Source of the DNA: Marinobacterium ramblicola | GTDB lineage: Bacteria > Pseudomonadota > Gammaproteobacteria > Pseudomonadales > Balneatricaceae | Direction of reading: 5' to 3' | Length of the DNA: 64,000 nucleotides | Assembly: GCF_019084545.1 (NCBI RefSeq) | Contig: NZ_JAHREP010000006.1 | Coordinates: 1 to 64,000 of the forward strand | Part shown: positions 45,372 to 54,808 of the stretch, one piece after another | How the letters are laid out: each line of letters begins with the position of its first letter | Numbering within the stretch: position 1 is the first letter of the stretch | Program-made: the position numbers and the translations under genes | The notes under the pieces: model-generated | What the model was told of the DNA's origin: nothing | The model's database searches: none | Seen by the model: only the letters and a program-made list of their open reading frames with translations

Positions 45372-46223
45372 TCAAACCCGGTTACCGGCCAGCCCGGAGG
45401 GGCGCCAGATCAGGATGGCGATCATCATCAGGAAGGGCAGCACCGCCGACAGCGACGGCAGATAGATGGTGCCGAACGACTGCACCTGGCCGAGCAGGAA
45501 CGCGGAGATCAATGCGCCACCCAGGCTGCCGAGGCCGCCGATCACCACCACCACGAAGGAGTCCACCAGCACATCCGCGCCCATGCTCGGCGCCAGCGAC
45601 AGCAACGGCGCCGCCGCGACCCCGGCCAAGCCCGCCAGTGCGGTGCCGATGCCGACCACCAGTGCATTCACCCGTTCGGTATTGACCCCCATCATCGCCG
45701 TGGTCAGCGGATCGGTGCTGGCGGCACGCACGTAGAGTCCGGTGCGGGCGAAGCGCAGCCAGGCCCAGAGCGCGACCATGGAGCCGACCCCCAGGCCGAT
45801 CACCGCCAGGCGGTAGAGCGGGGTCGGATTGCCGAACAGATCGACACTGCCGGCCAGCAGTTCGGGCACCTCGATCGACAGGCTGGCGCGGCCCCAGGTG
45901 GCGCGCACCAGATCCTCGAGCACCAGCAGCAAACCGAAGGTTACCAGCAGCACCGACAGCGGATCGCGCTCCTGCAGCGGGTGGAACACCAGCTTGTCCA
46001 GCAGCATGCCGAGCAGCAGCATCACCAGCGGCGCCAGCAGCAGTGCGAACCAGAAGTTGAGGTGGAGGCTGAGGCTGTAGCCGATATAGGCGCCCAGCAT
46101 ATAGAGCGCGCCATGGGCGAAGTTCACCACCCGACGCAAACCGTAGATCATCGCCAGACCAGACGCGCAGATAATCAGCAGCGAGCCGTAGACGAGACCG
46201 TTGAAGATACTTATTCCAAGCAT
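45372..46223 (-). CDS. branched-chain-type ABC transporter permease (LivH-like)
   Basis: A 283-residue permease with about eight helices. LVYGSLLIICASGLAMIYGLRRVVNFAHGALYMLGAY is the LivH N-terminal pattern (N-F-A-H-G near residue 35), and VVVVIGGLGSLGGALISAFLLG is the conserved late loop. GAGGACA precedes the ATG. It forms the membrane channel with the LivM-like protein. Confidence 0.93.
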   Translation of the reverse strand: MLGISIFNGLVYGSLLIICASGLAMIYGLRRVVNFAHGALYMLGAYIGYSLSLHLNFWFALLLAPLVMLLLGMLLDKLVFHPLQERDPLSVLLVTFGLLLVLEDLVRATWGRASLSIEVPELLAGSVDLFGNPTPLYRLAVIGLGVGSMVALWAWLRFARTGLYVRAASTDPLTTAMMGVNTERVNALVVGIGTALAGLAGVAAAPLLSLAPSMGADVLVDSFVVVVIGGLGSLGGALISAFLLGQVQSFGTIYLPSLSAVLPFLMMIAILIWRPSGLAGNRV

Positions 46224-46278
46224 AGAGTGTCCTCTTACTTATTGTTATCCAGAGGTTGTTTTTGAATTTGAGCCGGTA

Positions 46279-47043
46279 TTACCGAGTGCCGCTCAACACC
46301 TGTTCCGGCGCGCCGAGCGCCAGCCAGCCGCCATCCACCTGCAGCGTGATGCCGGTGATGTAACTGGCCCTGTCCGAGGCCAGAAACAGCACCGCCTGGG
46401 CGATCTCATCCGCTCGCGCCAGCCGTCCCATAGGGGTGCGATCGCGCAGTGCGCAGGTATCCAGCGTGCCCTTGTCGGCGAGCGATTTAATCAGCGCGGT
46501 TTCCACATAGCCCGGCGCCACTGCATTGACCCGAACACCCAAGCGCGCCCATTCACAGGCCATGGAGCGGGTCATCGCGCTGATCCCGGCCTTGGCCGCG
46601 CCATAGGCGTTGCGTCCCGGTATACCGGCAAAGGCGGCGATCGAACTCAGGTTCAAGATGGCCCCCCGCCCCCTGGCGATCATGGGTTCGGCACAGGCCT
46701 GGCTGAGCAGGAAGGTGCCGCGCAGATGCACATCCAGAAGTCGGCTGAACTGATCCGCCGACTGCTCCAGCGTGGCCACTGACTGATCGCCAATGCCGGC
46801 GTTATTGACCAACACCGAGATCGGGCCGACCGCCTCCTCGACCAACGAGACCAACTCTGCAACCGCCGGCTCGCAGCTCACATCCAGCGGCAAACCCCAG
46901 TGCCCCTCGCCGAGCGCCTCGGCCTCCACCCGCGCGGTTGTGCCATCCATATCGGCGATCACCACCCGATAGCCCTCGGCGGCAAACGCCTGGCAGACGG
47001 CGAGCCCTATGCCTCGGGCACCGCCGGTTACCAGCGCGATCAT
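46279..47043 (-). CDS. short-chain dehydrogenase/reductase (SDR) 1
   Basis: A 254-residue classical SDR with the NAD(P)-binding motif TGGARGIGLAV (about 6-16), NNAGIGDQ, the catalytic Ser in LNLSSIAAFAG, and the YGAAKAG Tyr/Lys pair (about 152-156). Asp after the second strand (IADMDG) suggests NAD(H) preference. It would oxidise a secondary alcohol in the catabolic pathway. ATG 47043 overlaps the stop of the NIPSNAP gene by four bases. Confidence 0.9.
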   Translation of the reverse strand: MIALVTGGARGIGLAVCQAFAAEGYRVVIADMDGTTARVEAEALGEGHWGLPLDVSCEPAVAELVSLVEEAVGPISVLVNNAGIGDQSVATLEQSADQFSRLLDVHLRGTFLLSQACAEPMIARGRGAILNLSSIAAFAGIPGRNAYGAAKAGISAMTRSMACEWARLGVRVNAVAPGYVETALIKSLADKGTLDTCALRDRTPMGRLARADEIAQAVLFLASDRASYITGITLQVDGGWLALGAPEQVLSGTR

Positions 47044-47375
47044 GCGTCCACCCACTCGTTGAGCAGATCGATGCCGCGTACCAGGCTGGTCTCCTGCGCC
47101 ACGATCAGATGGGCGGAAGCGGCCAGATACTTGGGAAACTCCGGATGAGCATCCCGTGCAGCACTGCGCCGTTCGTAATCCTCCAGCGAGTCGTAACCCC
47201 AGAGATGAACGAACTGGTTCTGCCTGCCCACCAGGGTGGTGTAGAAACCCAGCGGCGTACCCAGGGTCTCCTTCAGAATCGGCATCGCCAGGCGATTGAA
47301 CACCTCGATGAACTCGCCCATCCTGCGCGGGGTGATGGTGTAGACCCGGTAATCAACCAGCTGCTTGACGGCCAC
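47040..47375 (-). CDS. NIPSNAP family protein
   Basis: A 111-residue alpha-beta barrel protein of the NIPSNAP family: LVDYRVYTITPRRMGEFIEVF at the start, LGFYTTLVGRQNQFVHLWGYDSLEDYERR in the middle. The enzymatic role is unknown; members often occur in catabolic operons. The start is GTG at 47375 with a strong GGAGGTGA. It overlaps the flavoprotein gene by 23 bases, so translation is coupled. Confidence 0.9.
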   Translation of the reverse strand: MAVKQLVDYRVYTITPRRMGEFIEVFNRLAMPILKETLGTPLGFYTTLVGRQNQFVHLWGYDSLEDYERRSAARDAHPEFPKYLAASAHLIVAQETSLVRGIDLLNEWVDA

Positions 47376-49134
47376 CGCTCACCTCCTTCAGTTGCGCTCG
47401 CGGCTGTCGTTTCAGCTCCAGCGCATCGTCGACACCGGCGATGCGGCGTGCAGTGATATAGCCGAAGGTCATGATCGGCCCCAGGGTGATACCGGCGCCG
47501 GGGTAGTTGCCGCCCATGATGCTGCGACGGTCATTGCCCACGGCATAGAGACCGTCCACGCCGACACCCTCGGCATCCAGCACCTGGCCGTAGACGTCGG
47601 TCTTGATGCCATCGAAGGTGCCCAGATCCCCCATGAACACCTTGACCGCGTAGAACGGCCCTTTCTGCAGTGGCGCCACGCAGGGGTTGGGCTTGTTCTC
47701 CGGATCGGCCAGGTAGCGGTTGAAGGCGGTGCTGCCGCGGCCGAACTGACGGTCCTCTCCATGCACGGCACCCTCGTTATACTCGGCCACCGTCCTCTTG
47801 AGCTGGTAGGCATCGACACCGATGACCGTGGCCAACTCCTCCAGCGTCTTGCCACGCTTGAGGTAGCCGTTGCGCAGGAAGCCACCGATCGGCATCGGCG
47901 AGGGCTTCACGTAACCCAGGCCATACTTGCTCAGGCAGGTCTGGTCGCAGATCAACCACATGTAGGTCTTCTTGCTGGTCTCGCAGGTGCGAATCATCGC
48001 CGCGCCCACATCGTGGTAAGACTCCGACTCGTTACAGAACCGCTTGCCCATCGGGTTGATGCCGATCACGCCGGGTTTGTAGCGGTCCAGCAGATGGGGA
48101 AACTTGCCGAAGCTGCCATCCTTGTTCGGCACCAGCGAGGTGGGCATCCAGGCCGAGGTATCCGCGAACTCGCAGGTCACCGGCACGCCGATCCGCTCCA
48201 CCATCGCCAGGCCATCGCCGGTATTGCTCTGCGGTACCGGCGAGTGGTGCTCGCCGCCGCGCCGCACATGCGGATAGGCCTCGGCGATCCGTTTCACGTC
48301 CTGGGCAAAGCCGCCACAGGCCAACACCACCCCCTTGCGCGCTTCGATCACCACTTCACAGCCATCGATTACCGTGCGTACACCGGTGACGCGGCCATTC
48401 TTCTGCACCAGTTCCTTGGCCGGTGCCGAGGTATGGATCGGGATATTCAGGTCCAGCGCGCTCTTGGCCAGGCGGGCGGCCAGGGCATTACCGCTGGTGA
48501 CATTGACGCCGCGGCGATACAGCGCCAGCTCCTTCATATGGACCGCCAGCCGCTTGCACACGTACAGAAACGAGGTCAGCGACTTGGTGGCGTTAAAGAA
48601 GTGCTTCAGGTCGGCGTTGGATGAGTTGAACATCATGCCGATGAAGGTGATCGTCTTCAGCGGCGGGCGCATCCGTTTGATATCCCTGCCCAACTGGCGG
48701 ATGTCGAAGGGTGCTGCCAGGATCGAGCGGCCGATATCGACACCACCGCCCAGGGTCGGATGGTAATCGGGATACAGGGTGGGTATGAACTTGACCGTCG
48801 TTTCCCGTTCGAAGAAATCGACCATCTCCGGCCCCTTGTCGAGGAAGGCGTTGGCGCCCTCCTCGTCGAAGAAATCGCCGGTCTCGTTACGGATATACTC
48901 GATGGCCGCATCACGCGTATCCTGAGGATTCTGCTTTCGGCCGTGATGGTTGCCCGGGATCCAGAGCACGCCACCGGAGAAGGCGGTGGTGCCGCCAAAC
49001 ACCTGATCCTTTTCGATCACGATCACATCGAGACCGTTCTTTTTCGCGGTCACCGCAGTGGACAAACCACCGGCGCCGGAGCCGACGACCAGCAGATCGC
49101 AGCTCAGCGTTTCAGTAGACGTTTCTGTAGACAT
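47353..49134 (-). CDS. FAD-dependent dehydrogenase of the 3-ketosteroid dehydrogenase (KstD)/fumarate reductase type
   Basis: A 593-residue flavoprotein. The N-terminal FAD loop is LLVVGSGAGGLSTAV (about 15-29), followed by VIEKDQVFGGTTAFSGGVLWIPGN, the pattern of 3-oxosteroid 1-dehydrogenase-like enzymes. Near the C-terminus GLYAVGNDRRSIMGGNYPGAG and LGPIMTFGYITA close the FAD site. Such enzymes remove hydrogens alpha,beta to a keto group. Here it is flanked by two SDRs that could make that keto group. GGGGAG precedes ATG 49134. The exact substrate is unknown; see findings for a hydroaromatic proposal. Confidence 0.87.
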   Translation of the reverse strand: MSTETSTETLSCDLLVVGSGAGGLSTAVTAKKNGLDVIVIEKDQVFGGTTAFSGGVLWIPGNHHGRKQNPQDTRDAAIEYIRNETGDFFDEEGANAFLDKGPEMVDFFERETTVKFIPTLYPDYHPTLGGGVDIGRSILAAPFDIRQLGRDIKRMRPPLKTITFIGMMFNSSNADLKHFFNATKSLTSFLYVCKRLAVHMKELALYRRGVNVTSGNALAARLAKSALDLNIPIHTSAPAKELVQKNGRVTGVRTVIDGCEVVIEARKGVVLACGGFAQDVKRIAEAYPHVRRGGEHHSPVPQSNTGDGLAMVERIGVPVTCEFADTSAWMPTSLVPNKDGSFGKFPHLLDRYKPGVIGINPMGKRFCNESESYHDVGAAMIRTCETSKKTYMWLICDQTCLSKYGLGYVKPSPMPIGGFLRNGYLKRGKTLEELATVIGVDAYQLKRTVAEYNEGAVHGEDRQFGRGSTAFNRYLADPENKPNPCVAPLQKGPFYAVKVFMGDLGTFDGIKTDVYGQVLDAEGVGVDGLYAVGNDRRSIMGGNYPGAGITLGPIMTFGYITARRIAGVDDALELKRQPRAQLKEVSGGRQAAG

Positions 49135-49159
49135 AGATAACTCCCCTGCCCGATTCAGA

Positions 49160-49996
49160 TCAGGCACTTTGCGGTTCGGTACTGTTGGCGGCGGTGAAGC
49201 CCGGCCGCGGAATCAGATCCATCAGCATCGATTCCATACCGCCATCGACACTGAACTCGGCACCGTTGATGTAGGAGGCGCGCGGGCTAAGCAGGAAGGT
49301 CGCGGCATTGGCGATATCCTGGGGTGCACCGATACGACGGCTGGCGGTCATCGCCTCGCGACGCTCCTTGATGCCGGGCTGCTGATAGAAGGGTTCCGAA
49401 AGTGCAGTGCGAATCATGCCCGGGCAGATCACATTGCTACGTATGCCCTCTGTGCCGTACTCTGCGGCGATCTGCCGGGACAGCAGCGTAATCCCCGCCT
49501 TACTGGCGCTGTAGGCGCCGCTGTAGGTTTGCGGATGGTGTGCCGCCACCGAGGCGATATGCACCATGGCGCCTTCCCCCTCCATATGGCGGGCAAAATG
49601 GCGGCTGCACAGCATGTAACCGGTCAGATTGGTACGCAGCACCGCGTCCCAATCCTCCAGCGTCACCGTTTTGATCGGTGCCGCACGCAACATGCCGGCG
49701 CAGTTGACCAGGCCATCGATGGGACCGAAGCTCTCGCGCACCGTCGTCGCGGCCTGTTCGACGCTGGCTTCGTTGCCGATATCGCACGCCAGCACCAGGT
49801 GCTGAGCCACGCCGCCGCTGTGCCGGGCCGCCAGCGCCTCACAACCGGCGGTGTTGCGATCCAGCATCGCCACCCGGGCCCCCAGATCGATCAACGTTTC
49901 GGCGATTGCGTAGCCAATTCCACTACCGGCGCCGGTGACTACATATTTGCGGCCCGACATTCCGAGCCAGTCATTGCCCCTATTTTCCACCGACAT
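49160..49996 (-). CDS. short-chain dehydrogenase/reductase (SDR) 2
   Basis: A 278-residue classical SDR with TGAGSGIGYAIAETL (about 20-34), NCAGMLRAA, the catalytic serine in HIASVAAHHP and YSASKAG (about 160-166). Asp in AMLDRNT suggests NAD preference. It is slightly longer than usual at both ends. AGAGG precedes ATG 49996. It is separated from dctP upstream by 233 bases containing a terminator, so an extra promoter may exist in front of it. Confidence 0.9.
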   Translation of the reverse strand: MSVENRGNDWLGMSGRKYVVTGAGSGIGYAIAETLIDLGARVAMLDRNTAGCEALAARHSGGVAQHLVLACDIGNEASVEQAATTVRESFGPIDGLVNCAGMLRAAPIKTVTLEDWDAVLRTNLTGYMLCSRHFARHMEGEGAMVHIASVAAHHPQTYSGAYSASKAGITLLSRQIAAEYGTEGIRSNVICPGMIRTALSEPFYQQPGIKERREAMTASRRIGAPQDIANAATFLLSPRASYINGAEFSVDGGMESMLMDLIPRPGFTAANSTEPQSA

Positions 49997-50116
49997 ACCT
50001 ATTTACCTCTTTAAATAGCGTCTCAAAAAAACGCTTATATATTTAAAAGCCCATTTGTTTTTTTAGAGACAAAAGTTTCCCGGACTTATATAGAAAGCCG
50101 AAATAAAAACAGAATT

Positions 50117-50162
50117 AAAAAAGCCGGTAATCCAAGATTTCTGCGATAGATCGATTACCGGC
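50117..50162 (-). terminator. Rho-independent terminator after dctP-like gene
   Basis: On the minus strand GCCGGTAATC / GATTACCGGC form a perfect ten-base stem with a 20-base loop, followed by TTTTTTAATT. It would stop most transcripts between dctP and the second SDR gene. Confidence 0.85.
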
Positions 50163-50229
50163 AAAGGTGATAGCTCAGCCCCACAGAGCCGAAAGACAAA
50201 CCCGAACCTGAAACTGGATCAGAACCCGA

Positions 50230-51249
50230 TCAGGCACCACAGGCCTTGGACAACGCCTGCGCACGCTCGTACACCTGACCGGCGGGCAGCCCCTGTGCCG
50301 ACAGCCCACTGACATACTGTTCGGTGACACGGTCCAACGTCGGCTTCCAGGCCGTATTGTCGGCACCGTTTTCGATGACGGTGATGGTGTGACCCATCTC
50401 CTTCGCCTGTTTGACGCCGACCAGATCCAGCTCGTCATACGCCTTGCCGAGCGTCTCCGCCCAGCGCATGCCGGTGTTGTCGTCGATCACCTTCTTCAGC
50501 TCTTCCGGCATCCGCGCGTAGGTGCCCTTGTTCATCGTCACCACGAACGCCAGCGAGTACAGCCCGACCTGGGTGTGCTGATCGGCCAACTCATTGAGCC
50601 GGAAAGACGCCATCGCCTCCCAGGGCAGGGTCACGCCGTTGATGGTGCCGCGCTGCATGGCACTGTACATATCCGGCGCCGGCAGGCCGACCGGCTCGCC
50701 GCCCAAGCCCTCGAGCAGCTCACCCACCACCACCGTGGGTCGGCGGATCATCAGTCCGGCCAGGTCTTCAGGCTTGGCCACCGCCTTGCCCTTGGTGTGG
50801 ATATGGCCGGGGCCGTGGGTAAACATGAACAGCACATGTGCATCCTGATACTCGCTGTCCAGCTCGCCCTCGTCATAGAGTTTCTGCAACACGCAGGAGC
50901 CCTGTTCGCCGGTGTGCACGATGCCGGGCAGCTCGACGATCTGCGACAACGGGAAGCGGTTGGCGGTATACCCCTGGATGATCGCCCCTACATCGGCAAT
51001 GCCACGCACAACCGAGTCGTAGGTCTGGGTCGCCTTGGCCAGGGTTTGCGAGGGGTAGATCTCCACATTGATACGACCGTTGGACTCGGCCTCAACGGTT
51101 TCGCCCCAGGTCGCCAGGGTTTTGGCAATACCTGAATTGGCCGGCCAGAAATGAGCAAAACGGAGATCGACCTCAGCGGCATTTGCCAGTGTCGAAATGG
51201 AAAAACCTGCGGCGGCTACAAAAGACAGCAGGCGGGTTTTATTATTCAT
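50230..51249 (-). CDS. TRAP transporter substrate-binding protein (DctP family), orphan
   Basis: A 339-residue periplasmic protein with a signal peptide (LLSFVAAAGFSISTLANA, cleavage near 24) and the DctP fold: LRFAHFWPANSGIAKTLATWGE, GVAD-type QGYTANRFPLSQIVELPG and the Arg-containing RRPTVVVGELLEGLGGEPVGLPAPDMYSAMQRGTINGV region (binding arginine near 165). The membrane subunits DctQ and DctM are not in the window, although the cluster has a complete ABC importer. It is divergent from the AraC-type regulator gene. Confidence 0.9.
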   Translation of the reverse strand: MNNKTRLLSFVAAAGFSISTLANAAEVDLRFAHFWPANSGIAKTLATWGETVEAESNGRINVEIYPSQTLAKATQTYDSVVRGIADVGAIIQGYTANRFPLSQIVELPGIVHTGEQGSCVLQKLYDEGELDSEYQDAHVLFMFTHGPGHIHTKGKAVAKPEDLAGLMIRRPTVVVGELLEGLGGEPVGLPAPDMYSAMQRGTINGVTLPWEAMASFRLNELADQHTQVGLYSLAFVVTMNKGTYARMPEELKKVIDDNTGMRWAETLGKAYDELDLVGVKQAKEMGHTITVIENGADNTAWKPTLDRVTEQYVSGLSAQGLPAGQVYERAQALSKACGA

Positions 51250-51422
51250 TTCAATACCTTTACTTATTATAGATTTATATTAGGCTTAAATTTAATCGGC
51301 ACCCGGTTTAATAACCTGTCCGACCTTGATATCCACAATAATCAAAACAGACACGGATCCGAATTGACAAAACAGGCGACTGATAGGACATTTCGTGCAT
51401 CGACCTCTTGCAAGACAGCGCT

Positions 51423-52313
51423 ATGAGCAGCATCCCCAACTACGCCCTCTATGGCGAAACACCGGAACAGCGCTGGTTCGAATCGATCCATTACGAACCG
51501 ATCTCAAGGCGCGCGAAACACTACGAATGGAAGATCGATCCGCACCAGCATGAAGGACTGGTGCAGATGCTCTATGTGCAGAAGGAGCGCGGCGTGGTGC
51601 ATCTCGACGGCAGCAGCGTCGAGTTCAAGGCGCCCTGCTTTATCCTGATCCCCGCGCAAACGGTACATGGCTTCGATATGGGGGCGGGTATAGATGGCTC
51701 GGTGGTCACTGCCGCCCAGCGGCCACTGGAATCGGTAATCGCGACAGCGGTGCCGGCACTGGCCGATATCTTCGACAAACCGATGGTGCTGGCGCTGCCG
51801 GAAACGGCCAGGCTACATAAAACGCTGGCGACGCTGTTCAAGCTGGTCGAACAGGAAACGCTGCTGACCGGCGCAACCGAGCTGAATGCTGCCAATATGC
51901 TACTGGTCTCGCTGCTGCTGCAGATCCGCCGTATCGACCAGTCGCAGCATACGCTCAATCCCGCGCAGGGCTCACGCAAGGCGGAACAGGTGGAGCGCTT
52001 CCGCTCAATGGTGAACAACAACCTGGGATCGCTGAAAACGGTCGATGAGTACGCGGAACAGCTGGGCATCACCGCGGGGCAGCTGCGCCGCATCTGTCAG
52101 GAGGTGCTGGGTCAGTCGCCGCTGCACATCATCAACGCGCGAATCATCCACGCCGCGCAGCGGGACATCGCCTACTCCACCATGAGCATCCAGCAGGTGG
52201 CCTACTCGCTGGGTTACGACGATGCCGCCTACTTCTCGCGATTTTTCCGCAAGCAGACGGGGCTGACCCCCTCCGAGTTCCGCGAGCGGGTGCGGGCGCA
52301 TCAGCCGATCTGA
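51423..52313 (+). CDS. AraC-family transcriptional regulator with N-terminal cupin
   Basis: A 296-residue regulator. The N-terminal effector domain (about 20-150) is a cupin with DPHQHEGLVQMLYVQKERG and PAQTVHGFDMG. The C-terminal AraC DNA-binding domain (about 195-290) has two helix-turn-helix units, ending VAYSLGYDDAAYFSRFFRKQTGLTPSEFR. The cupin sequence resembles AraC-type regulators of 4-hydroxybenzoate genes (PobR/PobC-like), from memory. ATG 51423 is chosen over an upstream TTG. It is divergent from dctP and is the likely regulator of the cluster. Confidence 0.85.
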   Translation: MSSIPNYALYGETPEQRWFESIHYEPISRRAKHYEWKIDPHQHEGLVQMLYVQKERGVVHLDGSSVEFKAPCFILIPAQTVHGFDMGAGIDGSVVTAAQRPLESVIATAVPALADIFDKPMVLALPETARLHKTLATLFKLVEQETLLTGATELNAANMLLVSLLLQIRRIDQSQHTLNPAQGSRKAEQVERFRSMVNNNLGSLKTVDEYAEQLGITAGQLRRICQEVLGQSPLHIINARIIHAAQRDIAYSTMSIQQVAYSLGYDDAAYFSRFFRKQTGLTPSEFRERVRAHQPI

Positions 52314-52321
52314 GGCAGCGC

Positions 52322-53326
52322 TTAGGCGGTACACTCCCCACAGATCGGCTCAATCAGTGCCTTTTGCAACCGATCGCCGCGCAGATCCAGCGCCAACAAC
52401 AGATGCAGCTTGGTAAACGCCGCCTCCGGGGTCAGATCGCTGCCGGGAATCACCCCGATGCGGTTGAGCGTGGCGCCCGTGGCATAGGCGCCCTGACTGA
52501 CCGCGCCCTGATGACACTGGGTGATATTGAGCACCGTGACGCCCCGTGCGCAGGCGCGCTCCAGTGCGTCGATCAGCGCGGTGTCGGCATCCGGCGGGTT
52601 GCCGACACCGTAGGTGTGCAACACCAGCCCGCGCACGCGCGGATCGTCGAGCGCGGCCTCGATCAACCGCGCCGGCATGCCGGGATAGACGAACAGAGAC
52701 ACCACCGCCGCCGGATCGAACTGCGGTATCTGAAAGCACGGAGTTCCGGCCGCCAGCAGCAGATCGCGGCGCAGATCGATATCGATCCCCACCTGCCCCA
52801 ACCAGGGGCAGTTGGGTGAGTCGAAAGCGTCGAAGCCGGTGCTGCGTACCTTGCGTGTGCGATTGCCGCGTAGCAGGCGGCCGTTGAAGTAGACGCACAC
52901 CTCATGTACCTCGCCGCTGGCGGCCAGCAGCAGCGAGGTGATCAGATTGTCCAGTGCGTCATTACGCAACTCCGCCAGCGGGATCTGCGAGCCGGTCAGG
53001 ATCACCGGCTTGTCGCAGCCCTGCAGCATGAACGACAGCGCCGAGGCTGTATAGGCCATGGTGTCGGTGCCGTGTAGCACGACAAAACCATCGTATTTCG
53101 ACCACTGCCGCTCAAGCAACAGCGCGATCTGGCGCCAATCCTCCGGCAGCACGTTGGAGCTGTCGATCAGCCGCTCCAGCTCGACCAGGTCGAACTGCGG
53201 CAGCTGCCCGGCAGACTCGCCAAGCTGCGCCTGCAGGCGTTCGGCGAAGCCCGCTACCGGCACATAGCCATGCTCGGAGGGCAGCATACCGATGGTGCCG
53301 CCGGTGTAGACAACCAGAATCTTCAT
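52322..53326 (-). CDS. ansA: L-asparaginase, type I
   Basis: Cytoplasmic asparaginase, 334 residues, without a signal peptide. ILVVYTGGTIGM (about 4-15) holds the first catalytic Thr, VLHGTDTMAYTASALSFML the second Thr-Asp pair, and VILTGSQIPLAELRNDA the conserved Lys/Ser-equivalent region. ATG 53326 has GGAAGGG upstream and lies four bases after the aspA stop. Product aspartate is the substrate of AspA. A cysteine-rich C-terminus (PICGECTA) is unusual but harmless-looking. Confidence 0.93.
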   Translation of the reverse strand: MKILVVYTGGTIGMLPSEHGYVPVAGFAERLQAQLGESAGQLPQFDLVELERLIDSSNVLPEDWRQIALLLERQWSKYDGFVVLHGTDTMAYTASALSFMLQGCDKPVILTGSQIPLAELRNDALDNLITSLLLAASGEVHEVCVYFNGRLLRGNRTRKVRSTGFDAFDSPNCPWLGQVGIDIDLRRDLLLAAGTPCFQIPQFDPAAVVSLFVYPGMPARLIEAALDDPRVRGLVLHTYGVGNPPDADTALIDALERACARGVTVLNITQCHQGAVSQGAYATGATLNRIGVIPGSDLTPEAAFTKLHLLLALDLRGDRLQKALIEPICGECTA

Positions 53327-53330
53327 GCCT

Positions 53331-54731
<1,401 letters not shown>

Positions 54732-54779
54732 AGTGAGTTTCACCTTGCTGAATAACAAGAGAGAGCGTTGTCGATGAGA

Positions 54780-54799
54780 GGCCCGACGGACGTCGGGCC
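54780..54799 (-). terminator. hairpin between symporter and aspA genes
   Basis: GGCCCGAC-GGAC-GTCGGGCC is a perfect eight-base stem in the 77-base gap. No U tract follows on the minus strand, so it may stabilise or attenuate the transcript instead of ending it. Confidence 0.5.
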
Positions 54800-54808
54800 G
54801 GGTTTGGT

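Noticed and set aside
51266-51271. TATAAT -10 box of dctP
   Set aside because: It would leave a leader of about ten bases, with no good -35 at the right distance.
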